A stretch of 64,000 nucleotides of DNA from positions 191,329-255,328 of the forward strand of contig NW_002060951.1 in NCBI RefSeq assembly GCF_000150275.1, in the 5' to 3' direction. Positions 1 through 11,426 of this stretch are shown here, in pieces. Positions within the stretch are counted from its first letter, which is position 1. Each line of letters starts with the position of its first letter. This DNA comes from Trichoplax adhaerens. Lineage: Eukaryota > Placozoa > Uniplacotomia > Trichoplacea > Trichoplacidae. Made by a program: the position numbers and the translations under genes. The notes below the pieces were generated by a model. The model searched no databases and was not told the DNA's origin. It saw only the letters and a program-made list of their open reading frames with translations.

Positions 1-112
1 ATAATCGCTATATTACATGCTACTGATTTGCAAAAAATGTTTCAATTTTAATTTTACTATGTCAATCTCGAAATTTTGAAATAATATATCACGGTGTATA
101 TCTGTTATCCAG

Positions 113-3100
113 CTGCAGCTGCATGATCAAGTAGAAAAACTTACCGGTAAATTAGATCGCATGCAATCCAGGTATAATGAAGTTTTGAGAGCTAAATCTG
201 TTATATCGTCGCAGTTAATGAAAAAGGATGAAGAAAAGAATAAGGTTAGGCATTAAATTATACAGCAAAAAATACAACGACAAGATTTCTACTATTTGCT
301 AAATTTATTTTCTGAGTAAACTACTAACTGCAAATATAAACTTTACTTGGAACAATGCAATGTGTAACGTAGTTTAAATACAAAGAAGCTGTTGATTAAT
401 GTCCTGTAGCAGAGATTTCAGGTGTAAAATCAAGTACCAATCAAAACATTATCCGATATAACCTTGATAATTATTAAATCTATACTCGCTCCGGCAGAGA
501 TTCTTATGCTTCAATGCCAAACTTTCTTGAATAATTTACACGCGATATTAGGCAATTTGTTATTCAGTAACTTTATCTTTACTTTTAATAACACTTCATC
601 ATTAACCTTTAAACTTTATTTAACGTAAAGTATGCTTACTTTTATTATGAGTTACAATAATTTTCATTTTATAATCTTAAGTTTACTTTAGACAGTACAC
701 ATACTCATACAGTAACAGTCAATCGATAAATAACACTTATTAATTAATCAATAATACAGATTTATCAAGCATTAATCGATACTAGGATAGAAGTAACCAA
801 TTTAAACGACCAAAAGGAAATAGAAGGATCTGCTGACAAGAAAATTCGTATCAATGAGTTACAAAATAAGTTAACGGATCAAACAACCAAAGCCGACAGG
901 CTAGATAGAGAACTGCGTCATATTAAGCAAGAATTAAATCAAATAAAAGATGAACGAGAAGAATTAATAGACGAATATCGAACATTAAAAGCAAATTATC
1001 TTACTAAAGAAGCCAATGGGAGGTTAACTGAAGTAAGTAAAGACTTATATAATATTATTCATTTAAAAAGTAAGACTTTGTTTTAAATGATGCTAATTAG
1101 TCTTTAACTAGTTTAGAAAGCGTTATTTAAAATTGAATCTGATACTTCTATTTAAAATAGCCCGAGAAAGTAAAAATTAAAGAACTACAAGAAAAAGATA
1201 GAACTCTAGAAAAAAGGGTCAATTAAATTTAAAATTGTTAAAGTCTAATTATTGACTATGAAGCAATAAGAAATGCTCAACTAATTTATTAATATTTCCT
1301 ATCACGATATAGGTTCGTCAGTCCTATGAGAAAACTATTGAGAAAATGCAAGATGAATACGAGGAAGATACTAGGATACTAAATCAAAAAATGTATGTAA
1401 GAGTAGCTGTTGAATATTTATATAGTTTTAAGATTAATAACTAAATCGTGGATAAATGTCTACTGCGAAATCATATAGGTATTCAATTATGATGGTTTTA
1501 CATAAAAATTCTGTAACATATTTTTCATGAGATATTATAGAATATCAATACTTATAAGAAGTATCTTTCTATTCAACCTATAAAACACTTACGAATGACA
1601 GGAAAATAAAATCTATATTACACGATATTGTTGATTTCAGTCTGAGCTTAGAAAGGGAATTAAGTCAGATTAAAAGAGATGTCGCACCCAATAATTCTCA
1701 TGAAAAGGATAATCACAAGGACAATACTGTTATCGATTCCTCTGATATTGATGGCGACTCTAAAGATTATCAGCAGACTAAGGTAACTTAATGCAGCATA
1801 TAAATGCTTTAACATCTACAAGACAAAAAAGTATAGATTGGCAATCATTTCTTTATTTTTATAATCATTTTGGCTCTATGCAATTAAATCTTTATTCTCG
1901 CGTTTACATTTCATAAGTATCGTAAAATAACTAGAACTATTTCGAAGAAAAATCAGAAATAACCTCCTACTATATTACACGATTTATTTCGTATAGCGTA
2001 CTTTTTAACTATTAATGAAATGAAATTTGGTCATTTCAGGAGTGGATTGAACTAAAAAATCAACAAGAAGAATTACTTGCGAATAATCATCGTCTGAAAA
2101 TTAAATTAGAAGAAGCAGAGCAAGAATATCGACAGCAACTAGCAAAATATGCTGATAATATAGCAGTTAGTCAATACTATTTTGGACAGTGTAATGTAAA
2201 ATTAATGATTAATCTCAGTTATGAATAGTAAATTTCTCTCACTTGGACTAATCTCCTTCACCTAGAAATTAAGCAAGCGTTTAGACGAAGAAAATGGCAA
2301 TCAAGCATCTTCAGCGACACTGAAAAATCACGTTGATCGAACTGTTAGTAAATTAGTTGAATCGTATGAAAAACAAGAAAGAGAGGCTAAACAGCACATA
2401 ACCAATTTAAAGCAACAGTTAATTCGTGCCAACGACAAAAACCGACAATTACATATAGCTTACAAGTAAGCCAGTACATCTAGATAGATTTTTCTATCAA
2501 TCTGCAGACTAAAATAATCTACGATATACTCGTATTTATAATCTCAGTTTTACTCTTTATAATGCAGATGGATCCCTATAATATACTGCAGTTTGGCAGT
2601 CATTTGCATCACGCCAGCTTATAATTAATTCTAAAACTTGCTTCTATCAATTAGAGCTGCCAAAAATTCACTGAAACAAAATGATTTGCCAAATGATCTC
2701 CCACAATTGGATGAAGAACAATATGCTGTACGTTAGAAAAGTCTTTTGATCTGTATAAATTACCTTTAGTACAGCTTGACTGGTGTCACAAAACAGCTTT
2801 GTAATAAAATAACGTAATGTACGATCAATAAGTCAATTCCTTGAATCACGTATCAAGGAACGATATCTGCTCTATCAGAAACACTTTTGCTCTACTAGCA
2901 GACTACACAAAGACTGAAACGCCTCGTATTTTACGTTAAACACTAAGTTTGAGAATTCTCTTTATTGCACGATATACTGCTTTTATATACTACTCCTCAA
3001 TAGTTCATGAGTCATAGTTAATACAATTAACCTCGGAATCATTTACTGAATTAGATATTAAGTTTAGCTACTGCTCCCTTAATGCAGACAACAGTATTTA

Positions 3101-4724
3101 AGAATATAGACATGTAATGACTAATGCAGAATAGTCAGATTACGATATGTTCTATCACGGAACATTTCCATGATAATTTACAATCTACCATAAGTAAATT
3201 ACAATCACAAGGATTCGAACTGTAAGTAGATGATTTGCATTCCCTATTATAACTATTAATTTCAGTATGTGTATAAGTGTCGCTGTCATAGAAAGTCAGT
3301 GCTATATTAAAACACAGTATATCCAAATTAGAAGTTAACTAAATAAGGATAGTCTAACAGAATTATCCTAACATAGATATTTCTACTGTAATACAGTATT
3401 TAACACTGTAACAACTGGTGATTAAAATTTTCGTACATCTGCCGTACCAGTATAACTATACTCGTGCAATTTTAAAATATCAGAAATACAAATATTTTAA
3501 CTTATACCTTAATAAATTATTGCCTTAGATTATACTGATGACTATATTAATACTGCTATTATTTAGCCCTATGAAATAAGGCTACTGACCCTCAGCTAGA
3601 GCATATCATGAAAGTTTGGATGTACTGTAATGATATCTCTTACCAATTTTGTAGATGTTTATCAACATATTATCAACATAATTATTGATCCAATTAATAT
3701 TTTTAGTTGATTTATATTATGATACACAAGCATTCAGGTTTAAATTATCAGTCAATATTAAAATTAACATAATTTATATATAAGCAATGCAAATATCTAC
3801 GATCACATATTTTATAAATCTTAATAAGTTAGATAGTTCAGTCCATAGTGTTATTTAAGATTAATCGGTGTTTATCTGTATATTTTACCGGCTGTAAAGC
3901 TACAGTAATAATATATTCTGCAAGTCTTTGTACAAGGTAATTCATAAATTGAATTTCATATATTGTCGATCCTAGGTTTCTCCAGTTCCAGAAAGAGACG
4001 AAAATGATTCATTCGTTGGGTAAACTAGTAATCAATTAATATTTCACTGTAGAAGTGTGAAGTAGGATGATAGGCAATAGATTGATGACGATGCTAGGAC
4101 ATTTAATAAGTCTTAGTCAATAACTTTTTCCATACCAATAGGCCAGGTTATTATGTAGAAGAAAGCTATTGGAACCTATTGAAAGAGCAAATTCACATTT
4201 TTACATCAACTGTCCTAACCGATCTAGAAAAAGAACGAGCAACCTTGCTATCGAAATATACTGTCGCCTCTGAAGAAGTTGAGCAATGTCATCAATACAT
4301 TGAAACTCAATTAATCAAGTTAGTTAGCAGATATTTGAATACTTCTGTAGCTTTCTAGTAAAATAAATGTGCAATGTCCATTTCATTCTTTTACTATCAA
4401 AGTACTGCTACGTCTCCAGGCAGAAAGAAGCAAATATCATAGCAATCGTCTTTAAACATATTGCTGATGATATAACTTACCATAATTAAGATATAGTAAG
4501 TTACTGAAATTTATATTTTATTTTAATTACGGTACATTTTCAGATATCAGAAAGAAATTTTAAGGCTAAGGAAATTGATTAATGATTCTGGTGGTAACTC
4601 TGGATCGATAAAAGATTTTAATGAAACTCCTCGTCCACCAGGATATAGATCTAACCGCCAAGTTAATCCTCATAGCCAAAAGAAACGGAATTTGTCTCCA
4701 TCAACAACCAACTATGATAGCTAA
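113..4724 (+). CDS. CCDC78: CCDC78-like coiled-coil protein, 3' part (11 exons seen)
   Basis: Exons read in one frame: 113-244, 760-1032, 1161-1217, 1313-1392, 1641-1782, 2040-2165, 2266-2465, 2655-2727, 3976-4019, 4142-4318 and 4544-4724 (stop TAA at 4722-4724). All junctions are phase-compatible, with GT donors and AG acceptors. The protein is mostly charged heptad coiled coil (for example KELQEKDRTLEK). The family call rests on the C-terminal block encoded by the last two exons: ELERERAQLL-like TDLEKERATLL, then YIETQLIKYQKEILRLRKL, which matches the end of vertebrate CCDC78 as I remember it. Vertebrate CCDC78 is a deuterosome and centriole-amplification protein. The first visible exon begins at an acceptor, so the start codon lies left of the window. 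The intron between 2727 and 3976 carries a solo LTR. The weakest junction is the donor at 1218 (GTCAAT). Confidence 0.75.
2784..3413 (-). mobile_element. Solo LTR, family 1, copy A (630 bp)
   Basis: The element begins TGTCAC and ends GTAACA on the plus strand and is flanked by a perfect 5-bp target duplication, ACTGG (2779-2783 and 3414-3418). It is the reverse complement of the 630-bp copy at 18405-19034 over its whole length. In the sense orientation both carry LTR-like promoter and polyadenylation signals. It lies inside an intron of the CCDC78-like gene, antisense to it. The short ORF in it is shared by both copies only because the DNA is homologous; I see no retroviral-type protein. Confidence 0.85.
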
Positions 4725-4853
4725 TCTATAGTAAATAAATCTAAAATATCAAAACTTCAGAGTAAATCTTTAACAACAATACCCTGCAATTAACTTTTAG
4801 CTGAACAATATAGAATTTTAATAATACGATTAAGCTATTCAGCAATGAGAATC

Positions 4854-4859
4854 AATAAA
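4854..4859 (+). promoter_or_regulatory. Candidate poly(A) signal of the CCDC78-like gene
   Basis: AATAAA lies 130 bases after the TAA stop. A closer AATAAA at 4734-4739 is only about 10 bases past the stop and would leave almost no 3' UTR. Confidence 0.35.
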
Positions 4860-5303
4860 ATTTAAAATTTTAAATGTTTATGCAAGATTCTGACCAAATT
4901 TTTGATCAAAAAATTGGCTGATAAAAGAATTATTTCTTGTATCATTACAACTATGTCTACTATAGCTTTCGTTTATCTACTTAAGCTAACTTCGATAAAT
5001 CATTCTATAGTAATTTATTTAAATACATTTATTTAGAAATAGGATGAAATCGCTATTACGATCTTTATTGCTTATTGAATGCTTTTTACATAATATATGT
5101 TAAATAAAATAATCCATACACTAATTTTAGTCTAGTCGGCTTCTAGAAAAATATTTTATAATATAAATATACGCGTGCTTATCAACATGTATTTTACTAA
5201 CACATTTGAGCTTTATAACAAAAATTACTAGAATTGAAAAACGATTAGAATTATTAGAATAAATGTTTTGATGTCAGATACTGGCTATAAATATGTTGGC
5301 GCT

Positions 5304-5744
5304 TGTCACGGTACGAACTACCGTGAAGAAATAGATATCTAAATTTGGTTAATATAATATAATGATATTATATTACAACTAGTTACTTACAATAGGAATT
5401 ACTCTAATTATAAATGTGTTACAGTAAATTTAATGCTGTGCTGTAATGTGCTCTGAAATGATTCTGTGAATGGACATATTGTAGTCCGACTGTGAAAAAT
5501 TAGTTAGTAGATGTTCTCACCCAAGTATTTTTATAAGATGACTTGTGAATGTTAGCTGCTGTAGAAGGGTATATAAGCCCGTCAGATATCTGAATAAAGC
5601 AGTTCTCAATTGTATAGTTGTTTTAACGTAGAATTAAAGGCGTCTAAATTCTTGTGAGGTAGTTAAGGGATACTGAATCCCAGAGACTATAGTAATTTAG
5701 AGATTTGTTTTACGTTATCCTTGTCACGAAGCTGGTTTGTGACA
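5304..5744 (+). mobile_element. Solo LTR, family 2, copy A (441 bp)
   Basis: Runs from TGTCACGG to TTTGTGACA, flanked by a perfect 5-bp duplication, GCGCT (5299-5303 and 5745-5749). It contains a TATA-type box (GTATATAAGCC, about 5569) and a poly(A)-like AATAAAG about 20 bases later, the normal U3-R arrangement of an LTR. Both termini contain inverted repeats: CACGGTA/TACCGTG at the left end and GTCAC/GTGAC at the right. It is nearly identical to the copies at 26161-26603 (inverted) and 31359-31800. Confidence 0.88.
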
Positions 5745-8045
5745 GCGCTACTTATAGAAGTTATTACAAAATTTTGTTTAAAAATCTATTGGAATTGTAG
5801 GAAATGATTGTATTATTTGAGTGATAAACATGTTATTCAACCTGTTAGAATTTTACTAGAAATTCGTACATTAGATCTATAGACTGTCCTTTTATAGCAG
5901 TTTTTGGTTACTTCATGCTGTAATTAGCCACATCTAACTCAAAGTAGCTAAGAAGAATCCAATAAAATATAGCAACGCGTTAATCTTTTAAAATTATTAC
6001 TTTTAGCAGTGTTTTATAGACTTCAGAACTTGTTTTATTAACAAATTTACTAATATAGGCATATATTACGGTCAAATTTACCCAATCGATTTTTATATTC
6101 TTAGAAATTTATCAACTTGCGAAGCTCAAAAATCCAGCAGCAAATCTCAAATATATAATCTGTCATTTTCTGAATCTATCGTTTCTCAAATGGTAAATAA
6201 ATTTGCCAAATACCACTAAAGTAGAGATTGAAGCGTATCAAAATACATGCACCTCAGGATTCTTTTAAATTATTTGTATTATCAATACGCTTTAGTTCCA
6301 ATGGATCCACAATATATATGGTAGACAACGTATTGCTATTACGCTAGTACACACCATGCAAGTTCTAAATATAATGATAGTACCTTTACTCTGGTGTTCA
6401 CTTGAAAATAAATAAGCAGTTCATCTTCCTATTATTTACCAGTACAATATTCAATTAACCTAGCACTCGATAATTAAGCTCGACAGAGACACTCATACAA
6501 TTATTAATAGATGATACAATATATATTTAATACATAAATGAGCGCAATAATTTTCAATATCACGTGGCTAAAGGATTATTCGATCTATTTAGACCAGAAT
6601 AAACTCGTAACATCAGTTTAAATCTGAAAATTTCAGATATGGCTAATGTAAGGTATTGATTTGTAATTACAGTCGCAGTAAATTTTCAACAATTTCAATC
6701 TAGCTCAATACTAAATTGATTCATTTTAGTAGCTATAATGCAAGTTTCAGGGTAAAAATTGACTTCTATTTAGTATGTTGCATCTTTTTATTATGGCAAT
6801 ACGACTATCAAATAGATAAATGGATATACTATAGCGGAAGATCTCATATAAACTAGCACTGGCTATAAGATTAATCTTAAAACTGAAATGAAGACTCTAC
6901 AATAGGGTAGAAATTTCATTTCCAGAATAGGATATAAATTTATGCGTTAATTAAATCGATTCTATCACCAGATAAAGCGCATAAGTTATAAAATTTTTGA
7001 AGTATCGACTTCAACTTGACAATTACATTTTTCGCTATTTCTACATGTCATATCGACGATTAGTGCCTTGACTTTGAAGTAGATGACAGAATACAGTCAA
7101 GCATATGATGATAAAGTCATTAACCCTTTAACTAAGGCTAAGTTCAAATATGACCGCAACTTAATGATCGCAATCAATAAAATTAGGTTAAACCGGTATC
7201 CAACAGGCTCATCATAAATTTTAATTAATCGATTATTTTCAAGTATGAGTATATGATAATCGATTTATATTCAATTAATTTTGAGCTCAAACAATCTTAC
7301 TAAATGGGTTATTGATGTAAAAATTACAACTGGTATTTGTTTCCATCAAATAAGTGTTATAACTCTATGCTCTTCAGGTTATACTTTTTGCCGGTACCAA
7401 ATGGATTATTATTCTGTTGATAATAATCATCAGCAACGTATCTTCATGAAATGGACTATTTATGTGAAAATAACATTAGAACTATTGATCATTATTTGTT
7501 AGCATGACTAGATTAGTATTCAATTTTCAACTAATTTAATTAAACTATATTGTATTGAAAGTAAATTTCGATTCATGTTCCAATATCACCAATAAAGCTG
7601 AGCTCCAACTTATCTAATTCCAATAATATTTGAATGATGATAGTATATTAGTCCATTGATTAGCATATTTGATCCTTTAAAATATCGAATAAAGTTGTTT
7701 TAATCTACTAACTAGTATGAACTATAACCAAGATTGATCCTGGAAGATAGATTAATTTATCAGGTCAACGTATGATACGGCTTCCACGATTGTATCATCG
7801 AAAACTTAAGAGGTAAAACTGAATAATTTTGCTACTGTACTATCCTAAACAAATTCATCACTAGAAGATTGTCAGATGGATAGTAAATATCGATTGCTTT
7901 GGTTATATCCAGCTTGAGTTAGTGGTACGGTATGAATTTTCTAAATTAAAATTTTAATCATTTGAAATGGATGTGGATAAATCTATATGGGTTTAATGTC
8001 TTGATAGCTGCCAACAGGATAAAAAAGGTCATTAAACTATTATTT
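5745..8045. other. Intergenic, no gene recognised
   Basis: AT-rich sequence between the family 2 LTR and the 3' end of the PHF24-like gene. The longest open stretch (7281-7502) has no homology I recognise and no splice context that would make it an exon. I see no RNA gene. Confidence 0.5.
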
Positions 8046-11000
8046 TTAATGATTTTGTACCACGTTAGGACGACAGGAGATAAAATATAAAGCATTATCT
8101 AACAAGTATTCGTCCCAAGTTAGTATCCTAGAAAAATTAGTTGAAGAGAAATCAATGTTAATAAATAATTACAGTTAGGATGGTATAATACCATCAAGGG
8201 GAATGACCGATTCCTCGGATTGACCGTAACAGTAAAACATTAATTTTATCATCATTTGACAAGAATAAGAAATCAGATGCTCGAACTTAACATAATTAGA
8301 GCACTCGAAAATAATTTTATCATGCATGACGTAGAATAGTGCACTATTGATGCTAGAGGTCAAAATAGATACGTAACTCAGATATCAGGATATGGTTAGC
8401 TCATTATTCTTTGGTTGGTAGAGATAATGTCTATGTAAATACTACAACTGTTACCATGCTGGGATACATATAATTATAGATGGTCCGCTGTAAACTTTGT
8501 TACTAATAATTTGAATAATCGCAAAATAAGGTGTAATGTTATCATGCTGATTGAAGCTGTATATATACTATAAAGAGTATAAAAAGTAGACAACTGTAGA
8601 TTATTTAGTAGTTCTGTCTATGAGTCTTTGTAGTGGTTGTATTCGAGCTAAAGTAGAGCTATTTGTAGATTATCTTACTACAAAGGTCTAATAAAGTTCT
8701 AATTTTCAACAAATATTGGAATTTCATGAGCGGTTTTTATCACAATATGTTTATAATATTTGAAGATCTTAATGGAAAATAATCAATAATGAGAATATTA
8801 AAACAGTTTTCATTAAGCTGAAAACTAGAATAACTCTAGAAATGATTCTAAAAGTAATAAATAATAGTTAAAATCAACCACAATAGATACAAATAAGTAA
8901 TTAAAATTCTTACCCATTTCTATCAGAATCACCCAGCATCAAGTAATGAATATGATATTCAACATGGCCGGGTAACTCCTGCTCCACCTTATCTACATTC
9001 CTAAATGATCATATCATGGTATAGGATCAGAATTTTAGTTGATATTAAATTATATAAAATGATCGAGACAGATTTACCAGTATTGCTTTCCTAATAGTTT
9101 AGAAAACCAATGTGAGAAAGTCCTTTTAGCTTCAACAACTGTAATGACACCATCTTTATCGAGATCAATGGTTTGGAATGCATCTCGGGCACGCTCAACT
9201 TCTCGATTAGTTAACATGGATAGCAAGAATTCCTAATATTTATCCAAAAAAGACATTTGTAATCATTGATAAACAATGGAACTATAAATAGACGACGTTA
9301 TATTAATGATTACCAGAACTAGAAATCTCATATTGTCTTATGGACTAACCTTATCTCGTTTTGCTAATTTCTTAACAGCTTCAGCATTAAGAAATTCCCA
9401 CCAATCCAAAGTACCAGATGAATTCTTATCCATCAATCGAAACTATAATAAATTATTAGCAAGACGAATCTAATTATCTGCAATCAAACAAGCAAACTAA
9501 AATAATTGAAACTTTATACGTGTATCAACAATCCATGAAGTAGAAAGTAGTAGCATTTACGGATTTAACCAATTCTCTAATTGATGGGATTTACTGTAAA
9601 AGCTGTAAAACTTGAATTATATTGCTTTTTAAGCCTCTTCTACATTACTATTTATTTTACTTAATAGTGAATTACTTTTTCCTGATGATATTTCTCTTCT
9701 ACTTCTGTCCATTTCTCTCTTTCTTTCTCGTATTGCGCTTTAGTTGCTTTCATATACTCTTCCAAAGTTACCGTGGAGTCTAGTTTATTGAGCATTAATT
9801 GAGAACAGTCTCAAATCTGTCTGATAATCTATACAAGCGCTTTAACTTTGAAATACCTTGATCAATATCCAGTTGCTGAAAGTGATCAATCAATTCCTGC
9901 ATCTCATCCTCTTCAAGCAAGAAATGGATATTCTCCTAAAGAGGAATTTTTGATTGAAAATAGCTCAAAAATAAATTTAATTAGGGGAGTAAAAATAACC
10001 AATGGTGCCAAATTTTATCCTTCCTGTCTAGAAAAACTTGATAACTAATAACTGATCGAGAATTAAGAGACATTATAAAACTTACACATTTCGGACAACT
10101 CCAGCGAAAATTTTTGGCATTATATAATAATTCTGGAGTAGCTCCTTCTTTGCATTCTCCTAGTTTATTTAAGCATTGTTCGTGATAGACTCTTGTACAT
10201 ATCCGACACGGATATAATTCACTGTTGGCAACATTGTACACATTGCATACGGCACATGAAGTATCTGCTAGAACCTATATCACATTTTTCATAAATAGGT
10301 GAGATAGATACCATAAAGCAGCGTTTCTGCAGACGATCATTTTCTAAAGTCAATTAATACAACATAGTGGACACTAGCGATCACACTANNNNNNNNNNNN
10401 NNNNNNNNNNNNNNNNNNNNNNNNNNNNNNNNNNNNNNCGATTATGTATGTCAAATTAGCTTTTGGAAGCTCAGTAGTAACACCGTGATCTAAGCATAAA
10501 TCAAATGTGCCAATTTTTAATGATTTCTTCCTAGATAGCATGGCAGCCCTTAAATCATCGTCGAGAGTTGGATCATTTGCTTTCAGCCTAGCCCAAGCTT
10601 GATTAGAATCTTGATAAGTTACTTTATCGCCATTACTAGAATCGCGATCGTTACCGTTATGATTACCGGCATCTAACAAATATCATGAACATAATTGCTG
10701 TATTAGTTTTACCATTTTTCTCATTAAAGTATCTTATCCGCGTTACAAATTTATCAAATATCTCGGCAATTATTTTAAATTATACCACTATAGAAACTAT
10801 TTAAACGTGATATATTAATTACATCGTTTCCATCAGCGAAATAGATCATTCAGATTTCAAGTTATTAAACAACTTTTAATATTTAAATCGTTACTGGTAC
10901 GACTCAAAGTATTTACGAATATCGTCATCTACAAGTAATATTATTATTTCTATTGCCATCGGCATCAAGGCGTCAAGTGCAAATTATCAAACATCTCTCT

Positions 11001-11426
11001 ATTTCAATTAGTATTACTAGAAAAGCTCTCGTATATTAGATTAGTGTTACTAATTTTCTTATCACCATAAATCATAAATTTCGCAAATTATTAAATATCT
11101 ATATGACAGTTTCAAGCTATGCAGTAAGAATTTTTTAGATAGATCACCCCAGCTTGTTTTTATCGTCATTAAAGATGATCAAACTCATAAGCAATTACAA
11201 TATTTCGAAATGTAGTATTAACAGCAAGGCAGCCAAAACTGTTACATAACTTGCCTTGATGAACATTCTCATCATGATGAGGTAAATGATCGTTATTTTC
11301 TTTGTCTTCTTCGCCATTGACTGGTAATTTACGATGAGATCCGCTATTCTTCATATTGTTGGTCGCAACTGCAGTAGTAGCAGCCTGTACCATTTTATTG
11401 CGATTACGACCAAAAACTATTCCCAT
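8046..11426 (-). CDS. PHF24: PHF24-like PHD finger and EF-hand protein
   Basis: Exons on the minus strand: 11255-11426, 10439-10672 (runs into an N gap), 10086-10274, 9857-9935, 9676-9779, 9350-9442, 9078-9232, 8914-9000 and 8046-8127 (stop at 8046-8048). Phases agree at all visible junctions. The start chosen is ATG at 11424-11426, giving MGIVFGRN with Gly2 as in vertebrate PHF24, which is thought to be N-myristoylated. An upstream in-frame ATG at 11436-11438 is the alternative. Exon 2 has QAWARLKA, like the AAWERLRD region of PHF24. The exon at 10086-10274 holds a PHD-type zinc finger (CAVC, PCRICTRVYHEQC, CPKC). Four canonical EF-hand loops follow: DIDQDSTVTLEE, DKNSSGTLDWWE, DLDKDGVITVVE and DSDRNGILTWDE. 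The end, ALYFISCRPN, matches the VLYILAARPN end of PHF24. Intron 1 starts with GC. The role is inferred: a calcium-responsive cytoplasmic or membrane-linked adaptor. Confidence 0.88.
8181..8744 (+). mobile_element. Diverged LTR-like repeat, family 3, copy A
   Basis: The region from about 8340 to 8744 aligns, with many differences, to 37870-38250. The best block starts at GGATATGGTTAGCTCATTA (8389). Both copies have a TATA-like AGTATAAA box and end in TTTTATCAC. The left boundary is uncertain; I placed it at TGGTATAATACCA. No target duplication is recognisable. It sits in the last intron of the PHF24-like gene, antisense to it. Confidence 0.5.
10389..10438. other. Assembly gap (50 N) in PHF24-like exon 2
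   Basis: Fifty Ns hide the 3' end of exon 2 and its donor. The reading frame enters the gap open, and the next exon begins at the acceptor before 10274. Confidence 0.99.

Noticed and set aside
3135-3326. 63-codon frame, conserved with 18492-18767
   Set aside because: The conservation reflects two copies of one LTR. The frame has no protein motif and is not shown to be translated.
9848-10048. 66-codon plus-strand frame
   Set aside because: It is the shadow of a PHF24-like EF-hand exon on the opposite strand.
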